From positions 62,001 through 126,000 of the forward strand of contig NZ_JAEQNE010000003.1 in the NCBI RefSeq assembly GCF_016722785.1: a DNA stretch of 64,000 nt, given 5' to 3'. The position numbers and the translations under genes are program-made. Below are positions 38,667 through 48,819 of this stretch, in pieces. Below the pieces are notes generated by a model. The model was not told the origin of the DNA. It saw only the letters and a program-made list of their open reading frames with translations, and did not search any database. Source of the stretch: Ramlibacter monticola. Lineage in GTDB: Bacteria; Pseudomonadota; Gammaproteobacteria; Burkholderiales; Burkholderiaceae_C. Each line of letters opens with the position of its first letter. The stretch's first letter is position 1.

Positions 38667-39137
38667 ATGAAGAAACTTGCCATCACCTCGATGCTGGCGC
38701 TGGCGGCCGTGGCCGCGATCGCCGACAACCCGCACGGCATGCCCCCGGGCCAGGCCAAGAAGCACCATCACGGCCACCACGAGGCCGACCAGTGCCACGA
38801 CTGCGGCACCGTCGTCAACGTGCGCTTCGAGAAGCGCAAGGGCGAGGGCGGCGCGGTCGGCATCGTCGCCGGCGCGGCCGCGGGCGGCCTGATCGGCAAC
38901 CAGTTCGGCAAGGGCGACGGCAAGACCGCGATGACCGTGGCCGGTGCCGTCGGCGGCGGCTTCGTGGGCAACGAGGTCCAGAAGCGCGTGAGCGCCCGGG
39001 AGGTCTGGGTCACGCAGGTGAAGATGAAGGACGGCAGCGTCCGCAACTTCGAGCACGAGAAGCAGCCGGCGTGGAAGTCGGGCCAGCAGGTGCGCCTCGG
39101 CGCGAACAACAGCATCGTCCTCGTCGTCCACAACTGA
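38667..39137 (+). CDS. Glycine-zipper 2TM-domain protein, His-rich paralogue
   Basis: This 156-residue protein is a tandem duplicate of the preceding gene. The zipper and C-terminal domain are nearly identical, including DNA stretches of over 40 identical bases. It differs at the N-terminus: the signal peptide (MKKLAITSMLALAAVAAIA) lacks a lipobox cysteine, so it is probably a soluble or zipper-inserted periplasmic form. The spacer holds a His/Cys cluster (KKHHHGHHEADQCHDCGT) that could bind metal. GGAGG precedes the start by 6 bp. Confidence 0.87.
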   Translation: MKKLAITSMLALAAVAAIADNPHGMPPGQAKKHHHGHHEADQCHDCGTVVNVRFEKRKGEGGAVGIVAGAAAGGLIGNQFGKGDGKTAMTVAGAVGGGFVGNEVQKRVSAREVWVTQVKMKDGSVRNFEHEKQPAWKSGQQVRLGANNSIVLVVHN

Positions 39138-39145
39138 CGCCCCCC

Positions 39146-39165
39146 GGCCCCGCCCGCGCGGGGCC
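39146..39165. terminator. GC-rich hairpin between convergent genes
   Basis: GGCCCCGC / GCGGGGCC form an 8 bp perfect stem with a CCGC loop in the 33 bp gap between the glycine-zipper and MFS genes. There is no T tract, so termination is inferred from stem strength and position. Confidence 0.4.
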
Positions 39166-39170
39166 GCCCC

Positions 39171-40358
39171 TCAGCGGGGCAGGAGGGAGCGGCGCTGCGC
39201 CAGCACGAGCGCCAGCGCCGCCACCATCCCCATCGCCAGCAGCAGCCCGAGCCCCCAGCGGTAGCCCGCCTGCGGGTTCCACAGCAGGCCCAGCGCCAGC
39301 GGTGCGATCGCGCGCGCCACGGCCTGCGGCAGCCCCAGCGCGCCATTGAGCGCCGCCACGTGCTGGCGGTTCACGTACTGCGCGATGGCCGTGCCCTTCA
39401 CGATGGTGAGCATGCCGTTGCCCAGCCCATAGAGCAGCACGAACAGCAGCCCGCCCAGCGGCGAGCCCGCGCCTGCGATCAGCGCCGCCAGCGCGAGCGG
39501 GATCAGCAGCGGGATGAGCCGGTTGGCCAGGTGCAGGTCGAACCGGTGCTCGAAGAAGAACAGCAGCAGGCGCCCCAGCACCTGCACCACGCCGATGGTG
39601 GCCGGGATCGCGATCACCCAGGCCTCGGGCAGCCGGCTTTCGCGCAGCAGCGTGATGAGATGCGGCGGGATGGCCGCCGTGATCCCCATCATGCCGACCA
39701 CGAACACGCCGATCAGCAGGAAGGGCGCGCTGCGCAGCAGCGTGGCGGGCGAGTGGCCGCCGGCCGCGTGCGCGCTCGCCGGCGGCGGGGCGCCGCGCAG
39801 GCAGAGGAAGTGCACCGGCACGCACACCAGGAGGTGGATCGCGGCCAGCGCGAGCAGGGCAGGGCGCCAGCCCAGGCCCGCGATGAGCCCCGCCGACAGC
39901 GGGATGAACACGCTGCTGGCCAGCCCGCCCAGGAAGGTCAGGGTGATGATCGCGCGGCGGAAATCCTGCGGGAAGCGGCGCGTGACCACTGCGAAGACCG
40001 GCGTGTACAGGGTCCCCGCGAGCGCCGCGCCGAGCAGCAGCCACGCAAGGTAGAAACCCGTGGCGGAGCGGACCTGGGAGTGCAGCAACAGGCCCGCGAT
40101 CACGAGCACCGAGCCGCCGGTCATCACCGCGCGCTCGTGGCCGCGGTCGATCCAGCGGCCCACGGGATAGGAGCACACGCCCTCGGCCAGCAGTGCCAGG
40201 CTGAAGGCCAGGGAGGACTGCGCCCGGGTGAGCCCCAGTTCGCGTTCCACCGGCTCCAGCAGCAGCGCGAAGGTGTAGAAGACGCTCCCCCAGGTCACCA
40301 GCTGGGCGAGCGAGAGCCACACCACGAGGCGGCGGTCGTGGCCGGGGGCCGGGCTCAT
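39171..40358 (-). CDS. MFS transporter
   Basis: A 395-residue protein with 12 predicted transmembrane helices and MFS loop signatures ([16 protein letters not shown] after helix 2, and [25 protein letters not shown] in helices 4-5). A central cytoplasmic loop with His/Ala-rich sequence ([14 protein letters not shown]) splits two six-helix halves. The substrate is unknown; the layout resembles proteobacterial monocarboxylate or drug MFS carriers. The start MSPAPGHD is 33 bp after a possible alternative ATG at 40391, and neither has a strong ribosome-binding site. Confidence 0.87.
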   Translation of the reverse strand: MSPAPGHDRRLVVWLSLAQLVTWGSVFYTFALLLEPVERELGLTRAQSSLAFSLALLAEGVCSYPVGRWIDRGHERAVMTGGSVLVIAGLLLHSQVRSATGFYLAWLLLGAALAGTLYTPVFAVVTRRFPQDFRRAIITLTFLGGLASSVFIPLSAGLIAGLGWRPALLALAAIHLLVCVPVHFLCLRGAPPPASAHAAGGHSPATLLRSAPFLLIGVFVVGMMGITAAIPPHLITLLRESRLPEAWVIAIPATIGVVQVLGRLLLFFFEHRFDLHLANRLIPLLIPLALAALIAGAGSPLGGLLFVLLYGLGNGMLTIVKGTAIAQYVNRQHVAALNGALGLPQAVARAIAPLALGLLWNPQAGYRWGLGLLLAMGMVAALALVLAQRRSLLPR

Positions 40359-40460
40359 GCAGGGCGGCGCGGCGACAGCATGGAGCGGCATTGTGGCGCA
40401 GGGACCCGCCGACCGCCCGTCGCCCTCGGGCCACCGCCAATTCGCCGCCGGCGCGTCGGC

Positions 40461-40490
40461 TTGATCCAGCGCACGCCAACAATTGGTTAC
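40461..40490 (+). promoter_or_regulatory. Putative promoter block of first chemoreceptor gene
   Basis: TTGATC and TGGTTAC are 17 bp apart, 61 bp upstream of the ATG. The same pair (TTGACC, TGGTTAC, 16 bp apart) precedes the second chemoreceptor gene. Conservation between the two is the evidence; the -10-like box is atypical. Confidence 0.4.
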
Positions 40491-40550
40491 GAGTGCCATC
40501 CTCCCTTCATCCGGACCGGAATGCTCATCCCCTCCGGCGAAAGGCCCACC

Positions 40551-42239
40551 ATGCTTTCCACACTGAAGATCGGTCCCCGGCTCGGGCTGGGGTTCTCGGC
40601 CGTGCTCGCCGCCTTCGTCGCGCTCTGGCTGCTGGCGGGCGTCAACATCCAGCACGCGCGGGATCTCAGCCACGAAGTCACGATGCGGCACGACCAGACC
40701 GGCGCGCTCGCGCAGGTGCACGGCGCCGTGTGGGCCCTGCGGGCCCACCTCGCGCAGGCGCTCGCGACGCCCGACCCTGCCGCGCGGCAGCAGCTCGCGG
40801 AACAGGCGGCGGCCACGCGCAAGAAGTTCGATGCGTCGCTGTTCAACTACAAGCAGGCGGCCGACCTCGCCCCGGCGGAAGACGCGCTGGTCCGCGAGCT
40901 CGCGGGCGCCTTCGGGCGCCTGGACGAGGCGCGGGGACGGATGTTCGAGCTGCTGGCCTCCGGCAGCAACGAGGAGGCGGCGAAGCTCGGTGCCGAAACC
41001 CTGCAGCCCGCCACCGCGCAGGCGCTGGCCGCCCTGGAGAAGCTGGAGGTCCTGAAGGACAAGGAAGTCCAGCAGGCCGACGACCACTACGGGCTGGAGC
41101 TGCGGCGCTCGGAGTGGTTCGTCCACATCGTCGGCGTCGCGGCGCTCGCCGTCGCCGCGGTGATCATCGTGCTGCTCACCCGCTCGATCACGGTGCCGCT
41201 GCGTGCCGCCGTGGCCTCGGTGGAGGCGGTGGCGCGCGGCGATCTCACGCGCTCGATCGCCGCCACTTCGGGCGACGAGACGGGGCAGCTGCTCGGGGCG
41301 CTGCAGACCATGCAGGACAGCCTGAAGCGCCTCATCGGCGAGGTGGTCCACGGGGCGAACCTGGTGGCGGAGTCCAGCGCGCAGATCGCGCAGGGCAACC
41401 TCGACCTGTCGCAGCGCACCGAGGAACAGGCCAGCACGCTGGAGGAAACCGCGAGCTCGATGGAGGAACTCACGGCCACCGTGAACCAGAATGCCGAGCA
41501 CGCCCGCGAGGCCAATCAGCTCACGGCGGACGCCTCGGGCGTCGCGGCGCGCGGCGGCACCGTGGTCGGCAACGTCGTGCGCACGATGACCGGCATCTCG
41601 GAGTCTTCCCGCCGGATCGCCGACATCATCGGCGTGATCGACGGCATCGCGTTCCAGACCAACATCCTGGCGCTCAATGCGGCCGTGGAAGCGGCGCGCG
41701 CGGGCGAACAGGGACGCGGCTTCGCCGTGGTGGCCGCGGAAGTGCGCAGCCTGGCGCAGCGCAGCGCCACCGCCGCCAAGGAGATCAAGACCCTGATCGG
41801 CGACTCGGTCGGCCAGGTGGAAGCGGGCACCAGGCTCGTGCACGACGCCGGCGAGACCATGCAGGACATCGTCAGCTCGGTGCAGAAGGTGACCGCGCTG
41901 GTGGCGGAGATCGCGTCCGCCAGCCAGGAGCAGAGCCAGGGCATCGCGCAGGTCACGGCGGCCGTGACGCAGATGGACCAGGTGGTGCAGCAGAACGCCA
42001 CGCTGGTGGAGGAAGCCACGGCGGCCACCGAATCGATGAAGGACGAGGCGGCGGCGCTGCTGCGCGCCGTGCGGCGCTTCCGCATCGGGGAGGAAGCTCC
42101 GCGGCCGCAGGCCGCGGTGCAATCGCCGGTGCGCGCCGCGCCGGCCGCCGTCGTCCAGGCGCAGGTCCAGGCGCCGCTCGCCGTCGCCGCCGCTGCGCCG
42201 GCGCCACGGCGCGCCAACGGCGAGTGGCAGGAGTTCTGA
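40551..42239 (+). CDS. Methyl-accepting chemotaxis protein
   Basis: A 562-residue chemoreceptor. TM1 ([18 protein letters not shown], about residues 13-30), a periplasmic four-helix-bundle-type sensor (about 31-185), TM2 ([17 protein letters not shown]), HAMP, and the signalling hairpin with the tip [37 protein letters not shown]. It ends GEWQEF, a WxxF-type pentapeptide that tethers CheR/CheB. The ligand is unknown. It is followed 127 bp later by a close paralogue with a different sensor domain. No che genes are nearby. Confidence 0.94.
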   Translation: MLSTLKIGPRLGLGFSAVLAAFVALWLLAGVNIQHARDLSHEVTMRHDQTGALAQVHGAVWALRAHLAQALATPDPAARQQLAEQAAATRKKFDASLFNYKQAADLAPAEDALVRELAGAFGRLDEARGRMFELLASGSNEEAAKLGAETLQPATAQALAALEKLEVLKDKEVQQADDHYGLELRRSEWFVHIVGVAALAVAAVIIVLLTRSITVPLRAAVASVEAVARGDLTRSIAATSGDETGQLLGALQTMQDSLKRLIGEVVHGANLVAESSAQIAQGNLDLSQRTEEQASTLEETASSMEELTATVNQNAEHAREANQLTADASGVAARGGTVVGNVVRTMTGISESSRRIADIIGVIDGIAFQTNILALNAAVEAARAGEQGRGFAVVAAEVRSLAQRSATAAKEIKTLIGDSVGQVEAGTRLVHDAGETMQDIVSSVQKVTALVAEIASASQEQSQGIAQVTAAVTQMDQVVQQNATLVEEATAATESMKDEAAALLRAVRRFRIGEEAPRPQAAVQSPVRAAPAAVVQAQVQAPLAVAAAAPAPRRANGEWQEF

Positions 42240-42297
42240 GCCGCTCCGCACACACCGCGCCCGTCGGCGATGAGCGGAGCGGGACGGCGCTTCGTGC

Positions 42298-42326
42298 TTG
42301 ACCCAAGGCAAGAAGCAAATGGTTAC
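42298..42326 (+). promoter_or_regulatory. Putative promoter block of second chemoreceptor gene
   Basis: TTGACC and TGGTTAC with a 16 bp spacer, 40 bp upstream of the ATG, match the block ahead of the first chemoreceptor. TTCATCC follows in both leaders. It suggests the two receptors are transcribed from related, separate promoters. Confidence 0.4.
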
Positions 42327-42365
42327 CTCGTTCATCCTGCAGGCAAGGAAGGGAAGAACGAAACC

Positions 42366-44099
42366 ATGCTCAAGAAACTCAAGATCGGTCCGCGCCTGGG
42401 CGTGGGCTTTGCCCTGGTCCTGCTCGCGCTCGTCGCGATCTGGACGCTGTCGGCGCTGAACGTCGAGCACACCTCGGAGCAGATGCGCGTGGGCGGCGAG
42501 CGCCACGAGCGCACGGCAGCGCTGGCACGGGCGAACTCCGCGGTCTGGTCGCTGCGCTGGGACGTGGCGCAGTTCGTTGCCCTCACGGATGCCGCCGCCC
42601 GCCAGCAGATCGTCGGCCGCGCCGCCGCCACCCGCACGCAGTTCGAGGAGGCGATGGCGGTCTACGACAAGGTCAAGTTCGGCGAGCTGACGCGCGAGGA
42701 GGATGCCCTGCGCAAGGAGCTGGTGGCGGCCTTCGTGCAGTACTCGGAGGCGCGCCTGCGCTGGTTCGAGCTGGTGAACGGCGGCAAGGGCGAGGAGGCG
42801 GTGAAGTTCCGCGCCGAGGTGCTCACCCCCGCCGGCGGAGCGACGAATGCGGCGCTCGCCAAGCTGATCGCCCTGCAGGACAAGCTGGTGGACGAGGCCG
42901 AGGCCGCCTTCCTGCAGGACCAGAAGGGCGAAGCCGTGGCCCTGCACACCCTCGGCGCGCTGGCGCTCGCCGCCGCCCTCGCCGTGGCCTGGATGCTGGC
43001 GCGCTCCATCACCGTGCCCCTGCGCCAGGCCCTGGACGCGGTGCAGGCGGTCGCCCGCGGCGACCTCACCCGCCCGATCGCGGCGGCGTCGAACGACGAG
43101 GTCGGCCAGCTGCTCGCGGCGCTGGCCACCATGCAGGCCAGCCTGAAGGACCTGGTCGGCGAAGTCGCGGGCACCGCCCGCGCCGTGGCCGACTCCAGCG
43201 GGCAGATTGCCCAGGGCAACGTCGACCTGTCGCAGCGCACCGAGGAACAGGCGAGCACGCTGGAGGAGACCGCGGGCTCGATGGAGGAGCTGACCGCCAC
43301 GGTCAACCAGAACGCGGAGCACGCGCGGCATGCCAACGAGCTGGCCGCCGGGGCGTCCGACGTGGCCGTGAAGGGGGGCGAAATGGTGGGCGCGGTGGTG
43401 CGCACGATGACGGGCATCACCGAGGCCTCGCGCCGGATCGCCGACATCATCGGCGTGATCGACGGCATCGCGTTCCAGACCAACATCCTGGCGCTCAACG
43501 CCGCGGTGGAGGCGGCGCGGGCCGGCGAGCAGGGGCGCGGCTTCGCCGTCGTCGCCGCCGAAGTGCGCAGCCTCGCGCAGCGCAGCGCGGAAGCGGCCAA
43601 GGAGATCAAGGCCCTGATCGGCGACTCGGTCGGCCAGGTCGATGCCGGCAGCCACCTCGTCGACGACGCCGGCGCCACGATGCAGGAGATCGTCGCCGCG
43701 GTGAAGAAGGTGAGCACGCTGATCGCCGAGATCGCGTCGGCCAGCCAGGAGCAGAGCCAGGGCATCGCCCAGGTCACGACCGCCATCACGCAGATGGACT
43801 CGGTCGTGCAGCAGAACGCGGCCCTGGTGGAGGAGGGGACCGCCGCCACCGAATCGATGAAGGAGCAGGCTGCCGCGCTGCTGCGCGCCGTCAGCCGCTT
43901 CCGGATCGGCGAGGCCGCCGCGGCGCCTGTGGCGATGCCGGTGCAGATGCCGGCGCCGGCGGAACCTGCACGGCCGGCCCCCAAAGCCGCCGTGGCGCCG
44001 ATCCGCTTCCAGCCCGCCGGCAGCGCGCCCGCCAGGGAAAGGCCGCGCGTCGCCGCGGCGCCGGGCACGCCCGCCCACGGCGACTGGAAGGAGTTCTGA
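42366..44099 (+). CDS. Methyl-accepting chemotaxis protein (tandem paralogue)
   Basis: A 577-residue chemoreceptor with the same plan as its upstream neighbour: TM1 ([18 protein letters not shown]), a helical periplasmic sensor, TM2 ([14 protein letters not shown]), HAMP, then the signalling hairpin with an almost identical tip region. It ends HGDWKEF, again a WxxF CheR/CheB tether. The sensor domains differ substantially, while signalling domains are nearly the same, consistent with duplication followed by ligand divergence or by gene conversion of the signalling part. Confidence 0.94.
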   Translation: MLKKLKIGPRLGVGFALVLLALVAIWTLSALNVEHTSEQMRVGGERHERTAALARANSAVWSLRWDVAQFVALTDAAARQQIVGRAAATRTQFEEAMAVYDKVKFGELTREEDALRKELVAAFVQYSEARLRWFELVNGGKGEEAVKFRAEVLTPAGGATNAALAKLIALQDKLVDEAEAAFLQDQKGEAVALHTLGALALAAALAVAWMLARSITVPLRQALDAVQAVARGDLTRPIAAASNDEVGQLLAALATMQASLKDLVGEVAGTARAVADSSGQIAQGNVDLSQRTEEQASTLEETAGSMEELTATVNQNAEHARHANELAAGASDVAVKGGEMVGAVVRTMTGITEASRRIADIIGVIDGIAFQTNILALNAAVEAARAGEQGRGFAVVAAEVRSLAQRSAEAAKEIKALIGDSVGQVDAGSHLVDDAGATMQEIVAAVKKVSTLIAEIASASQEQSQGIAQVTTAITQMDSVVQQNAALVEEGTAATESMKEQAAALLRAVSRFRIGEAAAAPVAMPVQMPAPAEPARPAPKAAVAPIRFQPAGSAPARERPRVAAAPGTPAHGDWKEF

Positions 44100-44186
44100 G
44101 CCGGCGGAACTCCCTAAGGCGCGCCGCCCGCCTTGCCGTACATTGCATCCAGCCGTGGCGCCACCGGCGCCCGTGGAGGAGCTGCC

Positions 44187-44351
44187 ATGGACAAGGCCTG
44201 CATCGTCGCCGTGCTCCTGCTGCTGGCCGGCTGCTCCGGGATGCCGGCCACGCAGCCGCCGCCACCGGGGTCCGCAGCCTCCTCCGCGCCCTCGATCTGC
44301 CACTGGGGTGAGGTGTCATACCCCTGCGAGGCCGGCCTGCACCGCTACTGA
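44187..44351 (+). CDS. Small 54-residue lipoprotein
   Basis: MDKACIVAVLLLLAGCSGMPA is a compact lipoprotein signal with an LLAGC lipobox (Cys16). A Pro-rich spacer and CHWGEVSYPCEAGLHRY follow, with two Cys that could form a disulfide. GGAGGAG lies 5 bp upstream of the ATG. It ends at 44351 and the convergent comM gene ends at 44352, leaving no intergenic base. Function unknown. Confidence 0.7.
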   Translation: MDKACIVAVLLLLAGCSGMPATQPPPPGSAASSAPSICHWGEVSYPCEAGLHRY

Positions 44352-45884
44352 TCAGAGCCCCGCCGGCAGCACCCGCCGGTACTGCACGGCCTCCGCCACG
44401 TGCGCCACGTCCACGTGCGGCGCCGCGGCCAGGTCCGCGATGGTGCGGGCCACCTTCAGCACGCGGTGCGTGGAGCGCGCGCTCCAGGCGAGGCGGCTGG
44501 ACGCAAGGCGCAGGAACTCCGAAGCCTCGCGCGCGAGCCCCGCATGGAGGTCGATCTCGGCGCCCTGCAGCGCGTGGTTGGCCTTGCCCTGGCGGCGGAT
44601 CGCCCGCTCGCGCGCGGCGGCGCAGCGCGCCTGGACCGGGGCGCTCGCTTCGCCGGGCGGCGATTGCAGCAGCTCCGGGGCGGCCAGCGCCGGCACTTCC
44701 ACATGGAGGTCGATGCGATCGAGCAGCGGGCCGCTCAGGCGCCCCTGGTAGCGCCCGACCTGCTCCGGGCTGCAGCGGCAGGCCCGGGCCGAGCCGAGCC
44801 AGCCGCAGGGACAGGGATTCATCGCGGCCACCAGCTGGAAGCGCGCCGGGAACTCGCTGCGGCGGGCGGCGCGGGCGATGGTGATGCGGCCGGTCTCCAG
44901 CGGCTCGCGCAAGGCCTCCAAGGCGGCGCGCGGGAACTCGGGCAACTCGTCCAGGAAGAGGACGCCATGGTGCGCCAGCGAAATCTCGCCGGGCCGCGGC
45001 GGCGAGCCGCCACCCACCAGCGCCACCGCGCTGCAGGAGTGATGCGGCGACCCGGTCGGCCGCTGCGCCCAGTGGCCCAGGGCGAAGCGGCCGGCCAGGC
45101 TCGCGACCGCCGCGCTTTCCAGCGCCTCGGCCACGCTCATGGTCGGCAGCAGGCCGGCGAAGCGCTGCGCCAGCATCGACTTGCCCGCGCCCGGCGGCCC
45201 CACTAACAAGAGGCTGTGGCCGCCGGCCGCGGCGATCTCCAGCGCGCGGCGGGCGCCGGCCTGCCCCTTGACGTCCGCCAGGTCGGGGTAGCTGGCCGGC
45301 GCCGCGGGCGCGCCTTCGCGCAGGCGCGTCCAGCCATCCGGGTCGTGCTCCGGCAGTCCCTCGGCGGCGGGCGCGAACTGCCGCACCACGTCCAGCAGGT
45401 GCCGCGCCCGGATGACGTGGGCCCCGGGCACGAGCGCGGCCTCCTCCGCGCTGCCGGGCGGCAGCACCAGCCGCGCGGCCACTCCGGCTGCTTGCAGCGC
45501 CAGGCTGGTGGCGAGCGCGCCGCGCACGGGGCGCAGCTCGCCGGACAGCGACAGTTCGCCCGCGAACTCGTGACCGGCCAGGCGGGCGCCGTCGATCTGG
45601 CCGCTGGCGGCGAGCACGCCGATGGCGATCGGCAGGTCGAAGCGGCCGCTGTCCTTGGGCAGGTCGGCCGGCGCGAGGTTGACGGTGATCCTCTTGTTAT
45701 GAGGGAACTCGAGGCCGGAGTTCAGCAGCGCCGAACGCACCCGCTCGCGCGCCTCCTTCACTTCCGTATCGGCCAGCCCCACCAGCATGAAGTTGGGCAG
45801 GCCATTGGCGAGGTGGACCTCGACCGTGACGGCGGCGGCCTCGAGCCCCAGGAGGGCGCGGCTCTGCACCAGACAAAGGCTCAC
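44352..45884 (-). CDS. comM: YifB/ComM-family Mg-chelatase-like AAA+ helicase
   Basis: This 510-residue protein has the ComM order: N-terminal LonC-like domain (LPNFMLVGLADTEVKEARERVRSAL, NLAPADLPKDSGRFDLPIAIGVL), Walker A VGPPGAGKSMLA, Walker B GVLFLDELPEF, the CPCGWLG zinc-like segment, and a C-terminal Mg-chelatase domain (SARSTHRVLKVARTIADL). ComM is a hexameric branch-migration helicase that helps integrate DNA during natural transformation. A GTG start is preceded by GGAGGAG. It faces away from the nitrogen-control promoter of torF. Confidence 0.93.
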   Translation of the reverse strand: MSLCLVQSRALLGLEAAAVTVEVHLANGLPNFMLVGLADTEVKEARERVRSALLNSGLEFPHNKRITVNLAPADLPKDSGRFDLPIAIGVLAASGQIDGARLAGHEFAGELSLSGELRPVRGALATSLALQAAGVAARLVLPPGSAEEAALVPGAHVIRARHLLDVVRQFAPAAEGLPEHDPDGWTRLREGAPAAPASYPDLADVKGQAGARRALEIAAAGGHSLLLVGPPGAGKSMLAQRFAGLLPTMSVAEALESAAVASLAGRFALGHWAQRPTGSPHHSCSAVALVGGGSPPRPGEISLAHHGVLFLDELPEFPRAALEALREPLETGRITIARAARRSEFPARFQLVAAMNPCPCGWLGSARACRCSPEQVGRYQGRLSGPLLDRIDLHVEVPALAAPELLQSPPGEASAPVQARCAAARERAIRRQGKANHALQGAEIDLHAGLAREASEFLRLASSRLAWSARSTHRVLKVARTIADLAAAPHVDVAHVAEAVQYRRVLPAGL

Positions 45885-45946
45885 GGTGACGGCTCCTCCC
45901 GATTCAGGTGCATGTCAGGGTCTGGTGCGCGCCCGCGTGGCCAATC

Positions 45947-45961
45947 GCACCGCTCTGGTGC
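45947..45961. promoter_or_regulatory. NtrC-type enhancer site
   Basis: GCACCGCTCTGGTGC is a perfect GCACC-N5-GGTGC dyad, the NtrC consensus seen upstream of glnA. It lies 84 bp upstream of the sigma-54 -24 element, a usual distance for NtrC activation by looping. Confidence 0.75.
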
Positions 45962-46044
45962 GGCGCGAACGGCGATGGCGCCCTGCAAAGGGTAACGAAC
46001 TGCGCCTACGAGCCGCCGACGCCCCATTTCATCCCTGTTGGGGA

Positions 46045-46060
46045 TGGCATGCCTTTCGCT
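46045..46060 (+). promoter_or_regulatory. Sigma-54 promoter of torF-glnK-amtB
   Basis: TGGCATGCCTTTCGCT matches TGGCACGNNNNTTGCT at 10 of 12 defined positions, with the essential GG (-24) and GC (-12) at correct spacing. It lies 45 bp upstream of the torF ATG. With the NtrC dyad it predicts induction under nitrogen limitation. Confidence 0.75.
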
Positions 46061-46104
46061 AATCCCTTCGGAGAACCTTCCAACAACGAACGGAGAACGA
46101 TTCC

Positions 46105-46848
46105 ATGAAAGCAAAACTCGCTGCGCTCCTGTCCCTGCTGTTCGCTTCCGGCGCCCTGATGGCGCAGACGACCAAGCCGCCCGAGCCCGACTACACGCTG
46201 TCGGCCAACATCGGCGCGGTCACCGACTACCGTTATCGCGGCATCTCCCAGAGCCGGCTGAAGCCCGCGATCCAGGGCGGCGCGGATTTCGCGCACAAGA
46301 GCGGCTTCTACATCGGCACCTGGGCCTCTTCGATCAAGTGGATCAAGGATGCGGGCGGCGACGCCAACGCCGAGGTCGACCTCTACGGCGGCTACAAGTT
46401 CACCACCGGCCCGGTCGGCCTCGATGTCGGCGTGCTGCGCTACCTGTATCCGGGCTCCTCCATGCCGATCAACCCCGACACGACCGAGCTCTACATCGCC
46501 GGCACCTGGGGCCCGGCCACGCTGAAGTACTCGCACGCCGTCACCAACCTGTTCGGCTTCGCGGACAGCAAGAACAGCTACTACGTCGACCTCAACGCCA
46601 CCTTCGAACTGCCCTGGTACGGCCTGACGCTCACGCCGCACCTCGGCCACCAGAGCGTCAACAACAACTCCGTGTCCTCGTACACGGACTGGTCGCTCAC
46701 GCTCGGCAAGGACTTCGGCAACGGCTTCAGCGCCTCCCTCGCCTATGTCGACACCTCCACCGACGCCTACCGGGGTCCCGCGCCGGACCTGAAGAACCTG
46801 GGCAAGGCCACCGCGGTGCTGGGCGTCAAGTACACGTACAACTTCTGA
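46105..46848 (+). CDS. TorF-family putative porin
   Basis: A 247-residue outer-membrane protein with signal peptide MKAKLAALLSLLFASGALMAQ. Repeated amphipathic beta strands with aromatic girdles follow (DYTLSANIGAVTDYRYRGISQSRLKPAIQGG, GFYIGTWASS, AEVDLYGGYKF), ending in YTYNF with a C-terminal Phe for BAM recognition. This family (gcw_chp/TIGR02001 type) often precedes glnK-amtB in beta-proteobacteria and may let nitrogen compounds cross the outer membrane. It is the first gene of the nitrogen-regulated operon. Confidence 0.9.
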   Translation: MKAKLAALLSLLFASGALMAQTTKPPEPDYTLSANIGAVTDYRYRGISQSRLKPAIQGGADFAHKSGFYIGTWASSIKWIKDAGGDANAEVDLYGGYKFTTGPVGLDVGVLRYLYPGSSMPINPDTTELYIAGTWGPATLKYSHAVTNLFGFADSKNSYYVDLNATFELPWYGLTLTPHLGHQSVNNNSVSSYTDWSLTLGKDFGNGFSASLAYVDTSTDAYRGPAPDLKNLGKATAVLGVKYTYNF

Positions 46849-46859
46849 TCGCCCCCTAG

Positions 46860-47207
<348 letters not shown>

Positions 47208-47239
47208 GCATGACCCACATCACCCGAGAGAGCACCGCC

Positions 47240-48793
47240 ATGAGGAAATCACTCGCTTCCCTGGGCCTCGTCCTGGGACTGCTGATCGGCAGCACCGCTG
47301 CCATCGCGCAGGCGCCGGCCACGCCGGCCGCCCCCGCGGCCGCGACCGCCACGGCGGCGCCCGCGGCTGCCGCCCCGGCGGCGACGGCCACGCCGGCCGA
47401 AGCCGCCAAGCCCGAGGCGCCCGCCGCGGCCGCGGCCGCCACCGCCGCGCCTGCCGCAGCGGCGACGGCGGCGCCCGCGCCGGTGCCGAACAAGGGCGAC
47501 ACCGCCTGGATGACCGTCGCCACGGCGCTGGTGATCATGATGACGATCCCGGGCCTGGCCCTGTTCTACGGCGGCCTGGTGCGCAGCAAGAACATGCTGT
47601 CCGTGCTGATGCAGGTGTTCGTGGTGACGGCCATGATCTACGTGCTGTGGGCGATCTACGGCTACAGCGTGGCCTTCACGGCGAGCAGCCCCTTCATGGG
47701 CGGCTTCAGCAAGATCTTCCTGTCGGGGATCACGCCGGAGTCGGTCGCCGCGACCTTCAGCAAGGGCGTGGTGATCCCGGAGCTTTCCTTCGTCACCTTC
47801 CAGGCCACCTTCGCGGCCATCACCTGCGCGCTGATCGTGGGCGCCTTTGCCGAGCGCATCAAGTTCTCCGCGGTGCTGCTGTTCTGCGCCCTGTGGTTCA
47901 CCTTCGCCTACCTGCCGATCGCCCACATGGTGTGGTACTGGGACGGCCCGGATGCGATCACCGACGCCAAGACGCTGGAGACCGTCACCGCCGCGGCCGG
48001 CTGGCTGTGGGCCAAGGGCGCGCTGGACTTCGCGGGCGGCACCGTGGTGCACATCAACGCCGGCGTGGCCGGCCTGGTGGGCGCCTACGTGGTGGGCAAG
48101 CGCATTGGCTACGGCCGCGAGGCGCTGGCGCCGCACAGCCTGACGCTGACCATGGTCGGTGCCTCGCTGCTGTGGGTGGGCTGGTTCGGCTTCAACGCCG
48201 GCTCCAACCTGGAAGCCACCGGCACCGCGGGCCTGGCCTTCGCCAACACGCTGTTCGCCACCGCCGCCGCCACGCTGTCGTGGATCGCCGGTGAAGCGCT
48301 CTCCAAGGGCAAGGCCTCCATGCTGGGCGCCGCCTCCGGCGCCGTCTCCGGCCTGGTGGCGATCACCCCCGCCTGCGGCTTCGTCGGCGTGATGGGCGCC
48401 ATCGTCATCGGCCTGCTGGCCGGCCTGGTCTGCCTGTGGGGCGTCAACGGCCTCAAGCGCCTGCTCGGCGCCGACGACGCGCTCGACGTGTTCGGCGTGC
48501 ACGGCGTGGGCGGCATCCTGGGCGCGCTGCTGACCGGCGTGTTCGCCTCCCCGTCCCTGGGTGGCGTCGGCATCTACGACTACGTGGCGAACAAGGTCAG
48601 CCCCGACTACTCGATCGCCAGCCAGGTCTGGATCCAGTTCCAGGGCGTGCTGACCACCATCGTCTGGTCCGGCGTGGTTGCCTTCGCGGCCTACAAGATC
48701 GTCGACCTGCTCGTCGGCCTGCGGGTCAGCGAGGAGGAGGAGCGCGAAGGCCTCGACATCTCCAGCCACGGCGAGACGGCCTACAGCCGCTGA
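47240..48793 (+). CDS. amtB: Ammonium transporter AmtB
   Basis: A 517-residue channel with a signal peptide (MRKSLASLGLVLGLLIGSTAAIAQ) and a mature N-terminus of about 60 residues made almost only of Ala, Pro and Thr. The core follows (GDTAWMTVATALVIMMTIPGLALFYGGLVR), with the twin histidines in GGTVVHINAG and VFGVHGVGG, and the C-terminal GlnK-binding tail (GLRVSEEEEREGLDISSHGETAYSR). An upstream ATG at 47210 is possible but would spoil the signal. Strong terminator follows. Confidence 0.94.
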   Translation: MRKSLASLGLVLGLLIGSTAAIAQAPATPAAPAAATATAAPAAAAPAATATPAEAAKPEAPAAAAAATAAPAAAATAAPAPVPNKGDTAWMTVATALVIMMTIPGLALFYGGLVRSKNMLSVLMQVFVVTAMIYVLWAIYGYSVAFTASSPFMGGFSKIFLSGITPESVAATFSKGVVIPELSFVTFQATFAAITCALIVGAFAERIKFSAVLLFCALWFTFAYLPIAHMVWYWDGPDAITDAKTLETVTAAAGWLWAKGALDFAGGTVVHINAGVAGLVGAYVVGKRIGYGREALAPHSLTLTMVGASLLWVGWFGFNAGSNLEATGTAGLAFANTLFATAAATLSWIAGEALSKGKASMLGAASGAVSGLVAITPACGFVGVMGAIVIGLLAGLVCLWGVNGLKRLLGADDALDVFGVHGVGGILGALLTGVFASPSLGGVGIYDYVANKVSPDYSIASQVWIQFQGVLTTIVWSGVVAFAAYKIVDLLVGLRVSEEEEREGLDISSHGETAYSR

Positions 48794-48819
48794 TTGCGCA
48801 AGAGTCTCCTTTGGATGTT

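Noticed and set aside
39171..44303. A very long minus-strand open frame (about 1,700 codons) across the MFS gene and both chemoreceptors
   Set aside because: Only its 3' part is the MFS gene. The rest is antisense to two certain chemoreceptor genes and has the His/Arg/Gly-rich composition that high-GC antisense frames show.
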